Shown in pieces: positions 8,747-14,997 of a stretch of DNA of 16,588 nt. Positions within the stretch are counted from its first letter, which is position 1, and each line of letters starts with the position of its first letter. A program made the translations under genes and the position numbers. The stretch is from Anaerolineales bacterium UBA3940 (GTDB taxonomy: Bacteria > Chloroflexota > Anaerolineae > Aggregatilineales > UBA3940): assembly GCA_002385675.1 (NCBI GenBank), contig DGDY01000214.1, positions 1 through 16,588 of the forward strand, in the 5' to 3' direction. Below the pieces are notes generated by a model. It did not search any database. It saw only the letters and a list, made by a program, of their open reading frames with translations, and had not been told where the DNA came from.

Positions 8747-8776
8747 AGTATACCACGCGCCGCAGTCGGCAGGCAA
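8747..8776 (-). promoter_or_regulatory. Sigma-70-type promoter of the flippase-GT4-methyltransferase cluster
   Basis: On the minus strand, TTGCCT (8776-8771) and TATACT (8752-8747) are separated by 18 bp and match 4 and 5 of 6 consensus bases. Predicted transcription starts near 8740, giving a leader of about 46 nt that contains the hairpin CGGGGC/GCCCCG (8719-8735). Confidence 0.55.
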
Positions 8777-8811
8777 TGGCGCTCGATGGTACGGTGAGCG
8801 CGCCCAACACA

Positions 8812-8840
8812 TAGCCAAATTCACGCGGTTCGCGTATCCT
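8812..8840 (+). promoter_or_regulatory. Possible promoter of the TPR gene, giving a leaderless mRNA
   Basis: TAGCCA (8812-8817) and TATCCT (8835-8840) are spaced by 17 bp, each matching 4 of 6 consensus bases. The expected start point falls on or next to the ATG at 8848. No Shine-Dalgarno is present, so a leaderless transcript is plausible. It is back-to-back with the minus-strand promoter at 8747-8776. Confidence 0.35.
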
Positions 8841-8847
8841 TAACAAT

Positions 8848-9585
8848 ATGAGCGAACGTGAGGACTGGTTGCAGGAAGGCGTCGCAGCGTTGCGGGCGGG
8901 CGACCGGCGTGAGGCGATCCGCCTGCTCGGGCGGGCTGTCAACGAGAACCCGGATAACGTCGCCGCGTGGTGGTTCCTGGCGGCGGTGCTTCCCAATACC
9001 GAACAGAAGATTCATGCACTGCGGCACGTGCTCCGCCTGCGCCCGGACCACGCAGAAGCGCGGGAACTGCTGAAGCGGCTGCGGCAGCGGCAGGCGTCCG
9101 AACAGCGTCAGCGTGAGGAAGCTCCACCGGCTAAGCCGGAACCCACCCCGGAACCGCGACGCCTCCCCCGGGGCTGCTGGATGGCGATCGGGATGGCAGG
9201 GGCGCTGGGGCTGATTGCCCTCGCCGGGCTGGTTCTGCTCCTCGTGACAGGGCTGGCCGGGGAGGCGCTCGACCTGCTGATGCCTGAGGGCGCACCCGGC
9301 GGGCGACTGCTCCTCATGAGCGTTCCGGTCTGCGAGGCTGTGCCCACCGGCCAAGAAGCGCTGATTTTCCGCAATGAGTCGGGCCTGACGATTGAGGTGC
9401 TGGGCGGAGCGCCGGGGCAGGAGCAGACCATTGCGACACTCGCGGCGGGCGAGGAAGGCGGGGTCGTTGCAGGCGGTAACGCCCGCGTGCGCTATGTGGT
9501 GCGCAGCCGTTCCGCCGGAGTGCGAGGCTCGGCGGCGACGTATGAAATACCGCCGGGTAGTGTGTGCCGCGTGACCGTACGATGA
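8848..9585 (+). CDS. TPR-containing single-pass membrane protein of unknown function
   Basis: This 245-residue protein has three parts. The N-terminal 75 residues contain two helical TPR-like repeats (about 6-38 and 40-73), ending in the typical LRLRPDHAEARELL pattern. A charged, then Pro/Glu-rich linker (76-108) leads to one strong hydrophobic helix (about 111-134). The last 110 residues are beta-rich and probably outside the membrane, with two cysteines (C162, C240) that could form a disulfide. The cytosolic TPR and outer beta domain would suit a scaffold that joins the envelope to a partner, but no specific function is recognised. It lies 33 bp before rsmD on the same strand and is transcribed divergently from the glycan cluster. 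Confidence 0.7.
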   Translation: MSEREDWLQEGVAALRAGDRREAIRLLGRAVNENPDNVAAWWFLAAVLPNTEQKIHALRHVLRLRPDHAEARELLKRLRQRQASEQRQREEAPPAKPEPTPEPRRLPRGCWMAIGMAGALGLIALAGLVLLLVTGLAGEALDLLMPEGAPGGRLLLMSVPVCEAVPTGQEALIFRNESGLTIEVLGGAPGQEQTIATLAAGEEGGVVAGGNARVRYVVRSRSAGVRGSAATYEIPPGSVCRVTVR

Positions 9586-9618
9586 CAACCGCTGCCTGAA
9601 CAAGACGGAAGGGAAAAC

Positions 9619-10188
9619 ATGCCGATTCGTGTGATTGGTGGTAAAGCAAGAGGGCGCAAGCTGAAGCTCGTACCGGGGGATACCACCCGCCCGGTGCGTG
9701 ACATTGTCAAAGAGAGTCTGTTCAATATTCTGGGGCAGTGGGTACGCGGCAGCCGCTGGCTTGACCTGTTCGCAGGGACCGGCAGTGTGGGCATCGAGGC
9801 GCTCAGCCGGGGGGCGGACTCATGTGTATTTCTCGACATGAGCCGCGAAGCTGTGCGCACCATTCACGAGAATCTTAAGATAACGGGCCTTGAGGACCGC
9901 GCTACCGTCTACCGGGTCGATGCCTTCGCCTTTCTGGAGAGCGAGCCGGGCGTACGCGAGGAGCCGTTCGAGGTGATCTACATTGCGCCGCCGCAGTACA
10001 AGGGCCTGTGGCGCAAGGCGGTGGAACTGATTGACCAGAAGCCGGGCTGGCTGCACCCGGACGGGCTGGCGATTGTTCAGATCGACCCGCGCGAGTACGA
10101 GGAGCTACAGCTTACAAACCTTGAAAAGACGGAAGAGCGCAAGTACGGCAAGACGCTGCTGGTGTTTTACGAGTACCCGAGTGAGTAA
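9619..10188 (+). CDS. rsmD: RsmD-family 16S rRNA (guanine-N2)-methyltransferase
   Basis: RsmD methylates the exocyclic N2 of G966 (E. coli numbering) in 16S rRNA during 30S assembly. This 189-residue protein has the full family length and the marks RVIGGKARGRKL (4-15), TRPVRDIVKESLFNIL (23-38) and motif I DLFAGTGSVGIEALSRGA (49-66). The catalytic motif IV, normally DPPY or NPPY, reads APPQY here (123-127), so the acidic or amide first residue is replaced by Ala. I recall similar APPQY forms in Chloroflexota homologues, so this may be a lineage variant rather than a dead enzyme. A strong GGAAGG Shine-Dalgarno (9607-9612) sits 6 bp before the ATG. It follows the TPR gene by 33 bp. Confidence 0.88.
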   Translation: MPIRVIGGKARGRKLKLVPGDTTRPVRDIVKESLFNILGQWVRGSRWLDLFAGTGSVGIEALSRGADSCVFLDMSREAVRTIHENLKITGLEDRATVYRVDAFAFLESEPGVREEPFEVIYIAPPQYKGLWRKAVELIDQKPGWLHPDGLAIVQIDPREYEELQLTNLEKTEERKYGKTLLVFYEYPSE

Positions 10189-10210
10189 GGCGCGAGCAAG
10201 CCTGCAAAGG

Positions 10211-10240
10211 TTGGTTTTGCACGGCACGCGCGGCTAAAAT
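10211..10240 (+). promoter_or_regulatory. Possible promoter upstream of the zinc-cluster gene
   Basis: TTGGTT (10211-10216) and TAAAAT (10235-10240) are 18 bp apart; the -10 box is good and the -35 box weak. A GCCGGG/CCCGGC hairpin (10245-10266) would lie at the start of the transcript. An AT-rich core flanked by GCCTG/CAGGC arms (10276-10297) follows in the same leader; its role is unknown. Confidence 0.3.
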
Positions 10241-10358
10241 TCATGCCGGGGTAAGCGCATCCCGGCCCCAATCATGCCTGTTTTAAATACAGCAGGCGGT
10301 TTCCAACCTGATCCCGCTACATCTATTCGACGACACTCAGCAACCAAAGGAGCGTGTG

Positions 10359-10661
10359 ATGCGAGAGTGTGCCGTTTGTCACAGCCGTACAGAGGACCAT
10401 GTCACCATCTGCCCCCAGTGCGGCGCTGACCTGAATGTTGATTCCGTCCGGGCGCGTGCCCTGGAGCGGATCCGCCAGAGCCCTCGCTCAAGCCACGTAT
10501 ACATCGCCGCGCCTGCCGGCGCATGCCCGATCTGTCAGCGCGGCCAGGGCTCCTGGCCTAAGCACTCGGAGCTGATTCCCCAGCTTCCGCACGAGGGCTG
10601 CTCGTGCCCTCACGGCTGCGTCTGCCGTTACGAGCCGATGCTGGTGGAGGTCGGTCCGTAG
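10359..10661 (+). CDS. Small double zinc-cluster (zinc-ribbon) protein
   Basis: This 100-residue protein begins with a compact zinc ribbon, C4-x2-C7 and C18-x2-C21. A basic helical linker (28-45) leads to a second cysteine-rich part: CPIC (56-59), then C81, C83, C87 and C89 in a closely spaced C-x-C-x3-C-x-C cluster. Eight or more metal-binding cysteines suggest two zinc sites. The ATG at 10359 is preferred over the GTG at 10356 because AAAGGAG (10346-10352) is then 6 bp upstream. The next gene, mscL, starts 57 bp later and also ends in a zinc ribbon. No function is recognised. Confidence 0.72.
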   Translation: MRECAVCHSRTEDHVTICPQCGADLNVDSVRARALERIRQSPRSSHVYIAAPAGACPICQRGQGSWPKHSELIPQLPHEGCSCPHGCVCRYEPMLVEVGP

Positions 10662-10718
10662 GCAAGGCAGCCTCACTCACGTAAGTTCGGCAGTGGTTGG
10701 ATGAGGAGCGTTTGTCTG

Positions 10719-11183
10719 ATGTGGAAAGAGTTCCGTGACTTTGCGCTGCGTGGCAATGTCATCGACCTGGCTGTTGGTATCATCATCGGGGCGGCGTTTA
10801 ACAGCGTCGTCAACTCGCTCGTCAACAACATCATCATGGCTCCGCTCGGTGCCATCCTGGGGCAGGTGGATTTCTCGGAGTACTACATCAACCTGTCGGG
10901 CGAGCGCTACGCCTCCCTTGCCGAAGCTCAGGCAGCCGGTGCGCCGACGATCAACTACGGGCTGTTCATCGGCGACATCATCAGCTTCCTGATCGTGGCC
11001 CTGGCGGTGTTCTTCCTGGTGAAGACGATCACCCGTGCGCGCGAGGCGATCCCGGCCCATGGCGAGCCGGAAAAGCCCGGAGAGGAAGAGCCGCAGACGA
11101 AGGAATGCCCGTATTGCTTTACACTGGTTCCCTATAAGGCAATCCGCTGCCCAAACTGCACGAGTCTCTACGAGACGACGTAG
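10719..11183 (+). CDS. mscL: Large-conductance mechanosensitive channel MscL with C-terminal zinc ribbon
   Basis: MscL opens under membrane tension and releases solutes on osmotic downshock. The 154-residue product starts with the amphipathic helix MWKEFRDFALRGN (1-13). M1 follows with the pore-lining NVIDLAVGIIIGAAFNSVV (13-31), then a periplasmic loop (about 50-80), M2 GLFIGDIISFLIVALAVFFLVK (81-102) and a charged cytoplasmic linker. In place of the usual short coiled tail it ends in a zinc ribbon, C130-x2-C133 and C144-x2-C147. The start is set at 10719 because AGGAG (10704-10708) lies 10 bp upstream and the family N-terminus begins there; an earlier ATG at 10701 would overlap this ribosome site. 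A strong terminator follows. Confidence 0.92.
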   Translation: MWKEFRDFALRGNVIDLAVGIIIGAAFNSVVNSLVNNIIMAPLGAILGQVDFSEYYINLSGERYASLAEAQAAGAPTINYGLFIGDIISFLIVALAVFFLVKTITRAREAIPAHGEPEKPGEEEPQTKECPYCFTLVPYKAIRCPNCTSLYETT

Positions 11184-11202
11184 TCTGGCGCGTGCCTCTT
11201 TT

Positions 11203-11239
11203 CGAGCCCTCGCCGCCGCCCCGGCGAGAGGCTCGTTTT
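11203..11239 (+). terminator. Rho-independent terminator of mscL
   Basis: CGAGCCCTCGCCG (11203-11215) pairs with CGGCGAGAGGCTCG (11222-11235) over 13 bp with a single bulged A at 11229. TTTT follows at 11236-11239. It begins 20 bp after the mscL stop codon. Confidence 0.8.
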
Positions 11240-11267
11240 GCCTGTTTTCGTCACAACGGAGAACGTC

Positions 11268-11621
11268 ATGTTTGTAGAGTTCGCTAGCGCGTTTGTAGGC
11301 AGCCTGCTGGGGCAGTTGCCCCTCTTGCTTGTGTGGGTAGCAGGCATTGTCGTTGCCTTTGCCCAGTGGCACAAACACCCACGCGTGTCGGCACTGCTCG
11401 CCGGCGGGCTGTCAATCCTGCTGCTGAACGCGCTTGCAGGCGTGGTCTTCACCGGCTACCTGCCACTCGCGCTGGAACAGGACGGTGGGGCCGCCAGCGT
11501 CAGCGCGATCATCGTCACCGTTAACATCGTGCAGAACTTCATCAGCACGGTTGGTTGGGTACTCGTGCTGGTGGCGGCCTTCGCTGCGCGCCCGGCGCTC
11601 CCGCAGGAGCGCCGGGCCTAA
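11268..11621 (+). CDS. Small hypothetical membrane protein (three helices)
   Basis: This 117-residue hydrophobic protein has about three membrane helices (roughly 10-30, 42-64, 80-108), a short basic loop WHKHPR (34-39) and a charged C-terminal tail. No known motif is recognised. The ATG at 11268 is chosen because CGGAG lies 6 bp upstream (11257-11261); a TTG at 11238 would add ten residues but sits inside the mscL terminator. It lies after that terminator, so it needs its own promoter or read-through. Its stop codon overlaps that of the convergent cca gene by 4 bp. Confidence 0.65.
   Translation: MFVEFASAFVGSLLGQLPLLLVWVAGIVVAFAQWHKHPRVSALLAGGLSILLLNALAGVVFTGYLPLALEQDGGAASVSAIIVTVNIVQNFISTVGWVLVLVAAFAARPALPQERRA
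11590..11617. other. 12-bp GC hairpin at the meeting point of two convergent genes
   Basis: GCCCGGCGCTCC (11590-11601) and GGAGCGCCGGGC (11606-11617) form a perfect 12-bp stem with the 4-base loop CGCA. It lies inside the last codons of the plus-strand gene and directly after the cca stop. Neither side has a clear T-run. It may act as a shared, bidirectional transcript end or 3'-stabilising structure. Confidence 0.5.
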
Positions 11622-13030
11622 CCTTCGCCCTTGTTGAGGCGCTCTGCGAGCCGCAGCGCCTCCTCGCGCGTCCGGATCGTGCCCGCTGCCTGCTCCTCGA
11701 GCAACGTCCGCAGGATCTGCCCGAGGTGCGGGCCGGGCTGAATCCCGAGCAGCCGGATCAGGTCATTGCCGTCCACGAGCGGCGGCGGCGAGACAACCTC
11801 CTGATGCCGCCAGAAGAAGGCTTCGAGCAGTGGTGCTGCCACGTGCTCCAGCACGAGCCCCCAGTCTTCAGGCCTGATGCCCGCCCGCAGATACTCCGCC
11901 AGCATCAGCAGGACGCCGGTCACGCCGGGCTCTCCCACCTCGCGGTAGTAGCGGTGCGCCAGCCGGCTATCTACGGGCGGCACAGCCGGCACAATCCGCC
12001 CTGCGGCGACAAACCGCTCGATGTAGCGGGCCTCGGCGTTGGCGAGTTTCAGCCGGTTTGCCCAGGCTGCGCCCGGCTCCTTTGCGCCCGCCGGGCTCAG
12101 CACGCCGAGCAGCGCGAGCGCGCTCACCGGGCGGCCCTCGACGTACTCGTGCTGAAGGTGCTCCTGTAGCTGGCGGCGGTAGCGGTCGAGGATCATGACG
12201 GCGACGCCGAGCATAAGCTGCGCGGCTGTGTTGTCCGTCCGCGCCGGGCTGATGATGCTGTAGAGCCGGGTAAGCTGCACAACCAGTTCAAACTGCGCTT
12301 CGAGGTCTGCATCGTCCGGCATGGGGAAGGGAACGAGCGGCGCAAGCAGCCCGATCTGGTGCAGCACGCGCAGCGCCGCCGCCGACTGTGGGCTGGCGAG
12401 CATCCGGAAGAACTCGTCGCGTGCGCGCTCCGGCTGGGCCAACTCGCCTGTGTGCGTGGTGAGGGCCCATACTGCGCTGCGCACCGCCGCCCGTGTGCCC
12501 GGCTCCAGCCGCAGTTTAAACTGGAGCGACTGCCGCACGGCACGCAGCGCGCGGATCGGGTCGCTGGCGATGCTATCGGGGCGGCACTGGCGGATGACCT
12601 TGTGATCGAACAGGTCTTCCTGCCCGCCAAGCGGGTCATAGAGCGCCTGCGGGTCGTCAAGGCGCACGGCCATCGCGTTGATGGTGAAGTCCCGCCCCTC
12701 CAGGTCTGCGAGCAGCGTGTCTCCGCGGAAGCTCGCCACGTCGATCACCGTGCCCCCGTCGGCCTCCGGCAGGATCACCCGCCCGGTGCGGCGCTCCGGG
12801 TCGACCGGGTAGTAGGCCGCACCGAAGGCGTCGGCGAGGCGGCGCGCCTCCTTCAGCCCGTCGCCCGGCGTGGCGAGGTCCACATCGTGGATCGGGCGGC
12901 CCAGCAGCGCGTCGCGCACCATGCCACCGACCATGTACAGGGCAGCGGGCTCCGGCGCGCGCTCGGCAAGCTCCTCGACGAAGTCCGGCCACAGCAGCAT
13001 GCGGCGCGGCTCAACAGGAGTCAGTTCCAC
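11618..13030 (-). CDS. cca: CCA-adding tRNA nucleotidyltransferase / poly(A) polymerase family
   Basis: This class II nucleotidyltransferase has 470 residues. The head has YMVGGMVRDALLG (32-44), with the nucleotide-binding GG (35-36), then the metal-binding DVD (D49, D51) and the third carboxylate D97 in VIDVAS. The neck carries the template motifs EGRDFTINAM (111-120), DPLGGQ (132-137) and DPIRALRAVR (157-166). The C-terminal 290 residues are helical and show no clear HD phosphohydrolase motif. Class II members may add the full CCA, only CC or A, or poly(A); sequence alone does not settle this, but the neck favours tRNA 3'-end synthesis or repair. The GTG start has GAGGAG upstream, overlapping the last codons of hpt, which ends 5 bp away, so translation is probably coupled. 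ATG at 13000 is an alternative start. Confidence 0.85.
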   Translation of the reverse strand: MELTPVEPRRMLLWPDFVEELAERAPEPAALYMVGGMVRDALLGRPIHDVDLATPGDGLKEARRLADAFGAAYYPVDPERRTGRVILPEADGGTVIDVASFRGDTLLADLEGRDFTINAMAVRLDDPQALYDPLGGQEDLFDHKVIRQCRPDSIASDPIRALRAVRQSLQFKLRLEPGTRAAVRSAVWALTTHTGELAQPERARDEFFRMLASPQSAAALRVLHQIGLLAPLVPFPMPDDADLEAQFELVVQLTRLYSIISPARTDNTAAQLMLGVAVMILDRYRRQLQEHLQHEYVEGRPVSALALLGVLSPAGAKEPGAAWANRLKLANAEARYIERFVAAGRIVPAVPPVDSRLAHRYYREVGEPGVTGVLLMLAEYLRAGIRPEDWGLVLEHVAAPLLEAFFWRHQEVVSPPPLVDGNDLIRLLGIQPGPHLGQILRTLLEEQAAGTIRTREEALRLAERLNKGEG

Positions 13031-13035
13031 GCCCG

Positions 13036-13605
13036 CTACTCCTCGTTCTCGCCGAGTACGACGCCCTCTTTCACCACGCCGATGAAGGGCAGGTTGCGAT
13101 AATACTCGTCGATGTCCAGCCCGTAGCCGAAGACGAACACGTTGGGGATCTGGAAGCCGGTGTAATCGACCGGGATGACGACTTCACGCCGGTCCACCTT
13201 GTCGAGCAGCGTGCAGACGCGCAGGCTGGCGGGCCGTCGCGCGCGCAGCAGCCGCAGCACCTGCTCCAGCGTGCGCCCGGAGTCGATGATGTCCTCGACG
13301 ATGAGGACATGCCGGCGCTCGATGGGGATGGTGATATCGCGCAGGATGCGCACCGTGCCGGTTGATTCACGTGCACCCGCCCCGTAGGAGGTCACGTCCA
13401 TCATGTCGATCTGGTGTGGGACGTCAAGGTGGCGCATGAGGTCGGCCATGAAGAGCAGGCTGCCCTTCAGGATGCCGACGAGGATCACATCCTCCTCGGC
13501 CTGGTAGTCGTGCGAGATCTCCTTGCCCAGCTCGGCAATGCGTTGCTGAAGCTGATCGCTGTCAATGAGTTTGTAGTCGAGGATTTCCTCATAGTGCGGG
13601 GGCAT
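13036..13605 (-). CDS. hpt: Hypoxanthine (guanine) phosphoribosyltransferase
   Basis: This enzyme salvages hypoxanthine and guanine with PRPP to give IMP and GMP. The 189-residue product has GILKGSL (44-50, the PPi loop), TSYG (72-75) in the flexible catalytic loop, and the PRPP-binding signature VLIVEDIIDSGRT (100-112). LLDK (133-136) and the base/Mg contact region DIDEYYRNLP (164-173) are also present. The start is set at the ATG 13605 because AAGGAG lies 8 bp upstream; a GTG at 13635 would add ten residues and place that ribosome site inside the gene. It sits between tdk and cca, 5 bp from cca. Confidence 0.92.
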   Translation of the reverse strand: MPPHYEEILDYKLIDSDQLQQRIAELGKEISHDYQAEEDVILVGILKGSLLFMADLMRHLDVPHQIDMMDVTSYGAGARESTGTVRILRDITIPIERRHVLIVEDIIDSGRTLEQVLRLLRARRPASLRVCTLLDKVDRREVVIPVDYTGFQIPNVFVFGYGLDIDEYYRNLPFIGVVKEGVVLGENEE

Positions 13606-13674
13606 CGGGTTGGCTCCTTCAGGCAGTCGGAACACAGAACAATAGTGAACTCAGACAACTGAAGTGTTGCACAA

Positions 13675-13715
13675 CCACCCCTGGTTTTGCCAGCATGGGG
13701 TTTGATCAGGGGTGG
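13675..13715. repeat. Inverted repeat between tdk and hpt
   Basis: CCACCCCTG (13675-13683) and CAGGGGTGG (13707-13715) are perfect 9-bp complements around a 23-base loop. The G-rich arm continues as GGTGG, resembling the ends of the palindromic element at 5491-5583. It could be a degenerate copy of such a repeat or a 3' hairpin of the tdk transcript. Confidence 0.4.
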
Positions 13716-13723
13716 GGTGGTGA

Positions 13724-13748
13724 TACCGGGCCTACGGACGGCCCGGTA
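13724..13748 (-). terminator. Hairpin spanning the tdk stop codon (terminator-like, no T-run)
   Basis: TACCGGGCC (13724-13732) and GGCCCGGTA (13740-13748) form a perfect 9-bp stem with a 7-base loop that contains most of the tdk stop codon. No T-run follows on the minus strand, so it may weaken read-through into hpt or protect the mRNA end rather than terminate fully. Confidence 0.35.
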
Positions 13749-14310
13749 CTTCGTGACAGTGGCGGCAGCGTGCCTCGTAGGCTTCAGTCGCACCGACCAG
13801 AATGATCGGGTCGTTGTAGTTGGCAGGCTTGCCGTTGATGATGCGCTGCGTGCGCGATGCCTCCTCGCCGCAGCGCACACAGATGGCGTGCAGCTTGTCG
13901 ACCTCCTCGGCCTGTGCCATGAGATGCGGCATCGGTCCGAACGGCTCACCCCGGAAGTCAAGGTCAAGCCCGGCGATGATGACGCGCAGCCCGCGCTGGT
14001 CGGCGAGGTCGCGGCACAGCTTCACGATACCGTCGTCGAAAAACTGGGCCTCATCGATGGCGACGACGGTGGTGTCCGGCTTGAGGTGGGTCAGGATATC
14101 CGTCGCGCGCTCCACAGCGATGGCATCGGCTGCCCGCCCGTCGTGCGAGTTCACGCTGTCCTCGCCGTAGCGGTTGTCAAGACTGGGTTTGAAAACCTGC
14201 ACGTTCTGCCGCGCGATCTCCGCCCGGCGCACCCGCCGGATCAACTCCTCAGACTTGCCGCTGAACATACTGCCGCAGATCACTTCTACGCGGCCCCGGT
14301 GGTGTTTCAT
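13732..14310 (-). CDS. tdk: Thymidine kinase (type II, Tdk)
   Basis: Thymidine kinase phosphorylates thymidine to dTMP with ATP in the salvage pathway. The 192-residue product has the P-loop GSMFSGKS (13-20) and the DEAQFF motif (86-91) with the catalytic Glu (E87). [14 protein letters not shown] (111-124) is also typical. Four zinc cysteines, C144-x2-C147 and C182-x2-C185, mark the lasso domain, with the thymidine-binding loop at about 164-180 between them. A Shine-Dalgarno CAGGAG sits 8 bp before the ATG. It lies downstream of rpmE, an arrangement seen in many bacteria, and 126 bp before hpt. Confidence 0.94.
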   Translation of the reverse strand: MKHHRGRVEVICGSMFSGKSEELIRRVRRAEIARQNVQVFKPSLDNRYGEDSVNSHDGRAADAIAVERATDILTHLKPDTTVVAIDEAQFFDDGIVKLCRDLADQRGLRVIIAGLDLDFRGEPFGPMPHLMAQAEEVDKLHAICVRCGEEASRTQRIINGKPANYNDPIILVGATEAYEARCRHCHEVPGRP

Positions 14311-14336
14311 GCAAGCAACTCCTGATAAACGGGTAA

Positions 14337-14365
14337 GGCGCGACTCCCCGCAGGGGTGCCGCGCC
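14337..14365. other. GC hairpin in the rpmE-tdk spacer
   Basis: GGCGCG (14337-14342) pairs with CGCGCC (14360-14365), and CCCC with GGGG inside, around a short GCA loop. On the minus strand it precedes the tdk ribosome-binding site and is followed by TTACCCGTTT. It may be a weak terminator, attenuator or processing site between rpmE and tdk. Confidence 0.4.
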
Positions 14366-14428
14366 TCTTGGTGTCAGAGCCATCGGTGCTGCATATCGCC
14401 ACAGTGCGATCGCGCCGCACCGGCCAGT

Positions 14429-14899
14429 CTATTCTGCCGTGCTTGTTGCCGGAAGCTCAAAGCCCAGCGACCGCAGACCCTTCTTGATGTCGATGAGGGT
14501 CTTGGCCCCAATGCCCTTGATCCCGGTGATGGCCTCATCACCGCCCTCTTCCATCAGGCGGAGAATATCGGCGACGGTCGTGATGCCTGCCTCGGCGAGC
14601 GCCGCCTCATAGCGGGCGCCCAACTCGAGATTGCTGATCGGCATCTCGGGCGAAGCCTGCGCTTCCTGCTGAGTCTCGCGTGCGATCATCCGCTCCTCGC
14701 GAGCGCGCAGACGCTTCATGAACCGGTCAACCTGCCCCTCGGTGTCGACAATGCGCTGCTCCCCGGTGTAGAACGGGTGGCACGCGCTGCAGATGTCGGT
14801 GCGGATCTCCGGCTTGGTCGAGCCGGTCGTCCACGTGTTGCCGCAGGCGCAGATCACACGGGCGTTTTCATACCACGTCGGGTGAATGCCTTCTTTCAC
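14429..14899 (-). CDS. rpmE: Ribosomal protein bL31 fused to an RNA-polymerase alpha-CTD-like domain
   Basis: Residues 1-66 are a typical zinc-binding (C+) bL31: MKEGIHP start, C17-x-C19, C37-x2-C40, then HPFYTGEQRIVDTEGQVDRFMKR. Usual bL31 is about 70 residues; this one is 156. A charged, helical linker (about 64-85) leads to a domain at 88-150, ISNLELGARYEAALAEAGI to IKGIGAKTLIDIKKGLRSLGF, that lines up with the alpha C-terminal domain of RNA polymerase. In that alignment R96 matches E. coli alpha R265, K133 matches K298 and T134 matches S299, while A99 replaces N268. The domain is a helix-hairpin-helix type fold and may bind nucleic acid. The GTG start has AGAGG 7 bp upstream. It lies in the rplU-rpmA-rpmE-tdk run. 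The bL31 call is firm; the tail assignment is from motif similarity. Confidence 0.9.
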   Translation of the reverse strand: MKEGIHPTWYENARVICACGNTWTTGSTKPEIRTDICSACHPFYTGEQRIVDTEGQVDRFMKRLRAREERMIARETQQEAQASPEMPISNLELGARYEAALAEAGITTVADILRLMEEGGDEAITGIKGIGAKTLIDIKKGLRSLGFELPATSTAE

Positions 14900-14925
14900 G
14901 TCTTAACCTCTTTCGGGCAACACGG

Positions 14926-14941
14926 CCCCGCTTAAACGGGG
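14926..14941. other. Hairpin in the rpmE 5' leader
   Basis: CCCCG (14926-14930) and CGGGG (14937-14941) form a 5-bp stem with a 6-base loop, about 27 bp upstream of the rpmE start and within the rpmA-rpmE spacer. On the minus strand no T-run follows, so a role in translation control or processing is more likely than termination. Confidence 0.35.
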
Positions 14942-14997
14942 TGGCGTGATGCCTCCTCCTGAGAATCGGTTATGGAACTACTCAGACCTGACGGTGC

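Noticed and set aside
8821..9603. 260-residue minus-strand open frame
   Set aside because: Antisense to the TPR membrane gene, which has clear TPR and membrane-helix structure; the frame has shadow-like composition.
10677..11378. 233-residue minus-strand open frame
   Set aside because: Covers mscL and its terminator in antisense; it has no motif and would cross the strong hairpin at 11203-11239.
13606..13674. Possible hpt promoter with a TATTGT box
   Set aside because: No acceptable -35 sequence lies 16-18 bp upstream.
13687..14325. 212-residue plus-strand open frame
   Set aside because: Antisense to tdk, a firmly identified gene.
14410..14420. GCGATCGC octamer resembling the cyanobacterial HIP1 repeat
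   Set aside because: A single occurrence noted in a GC-rich spacer is expected by chance, and nothing else points to a cyanobacterium.
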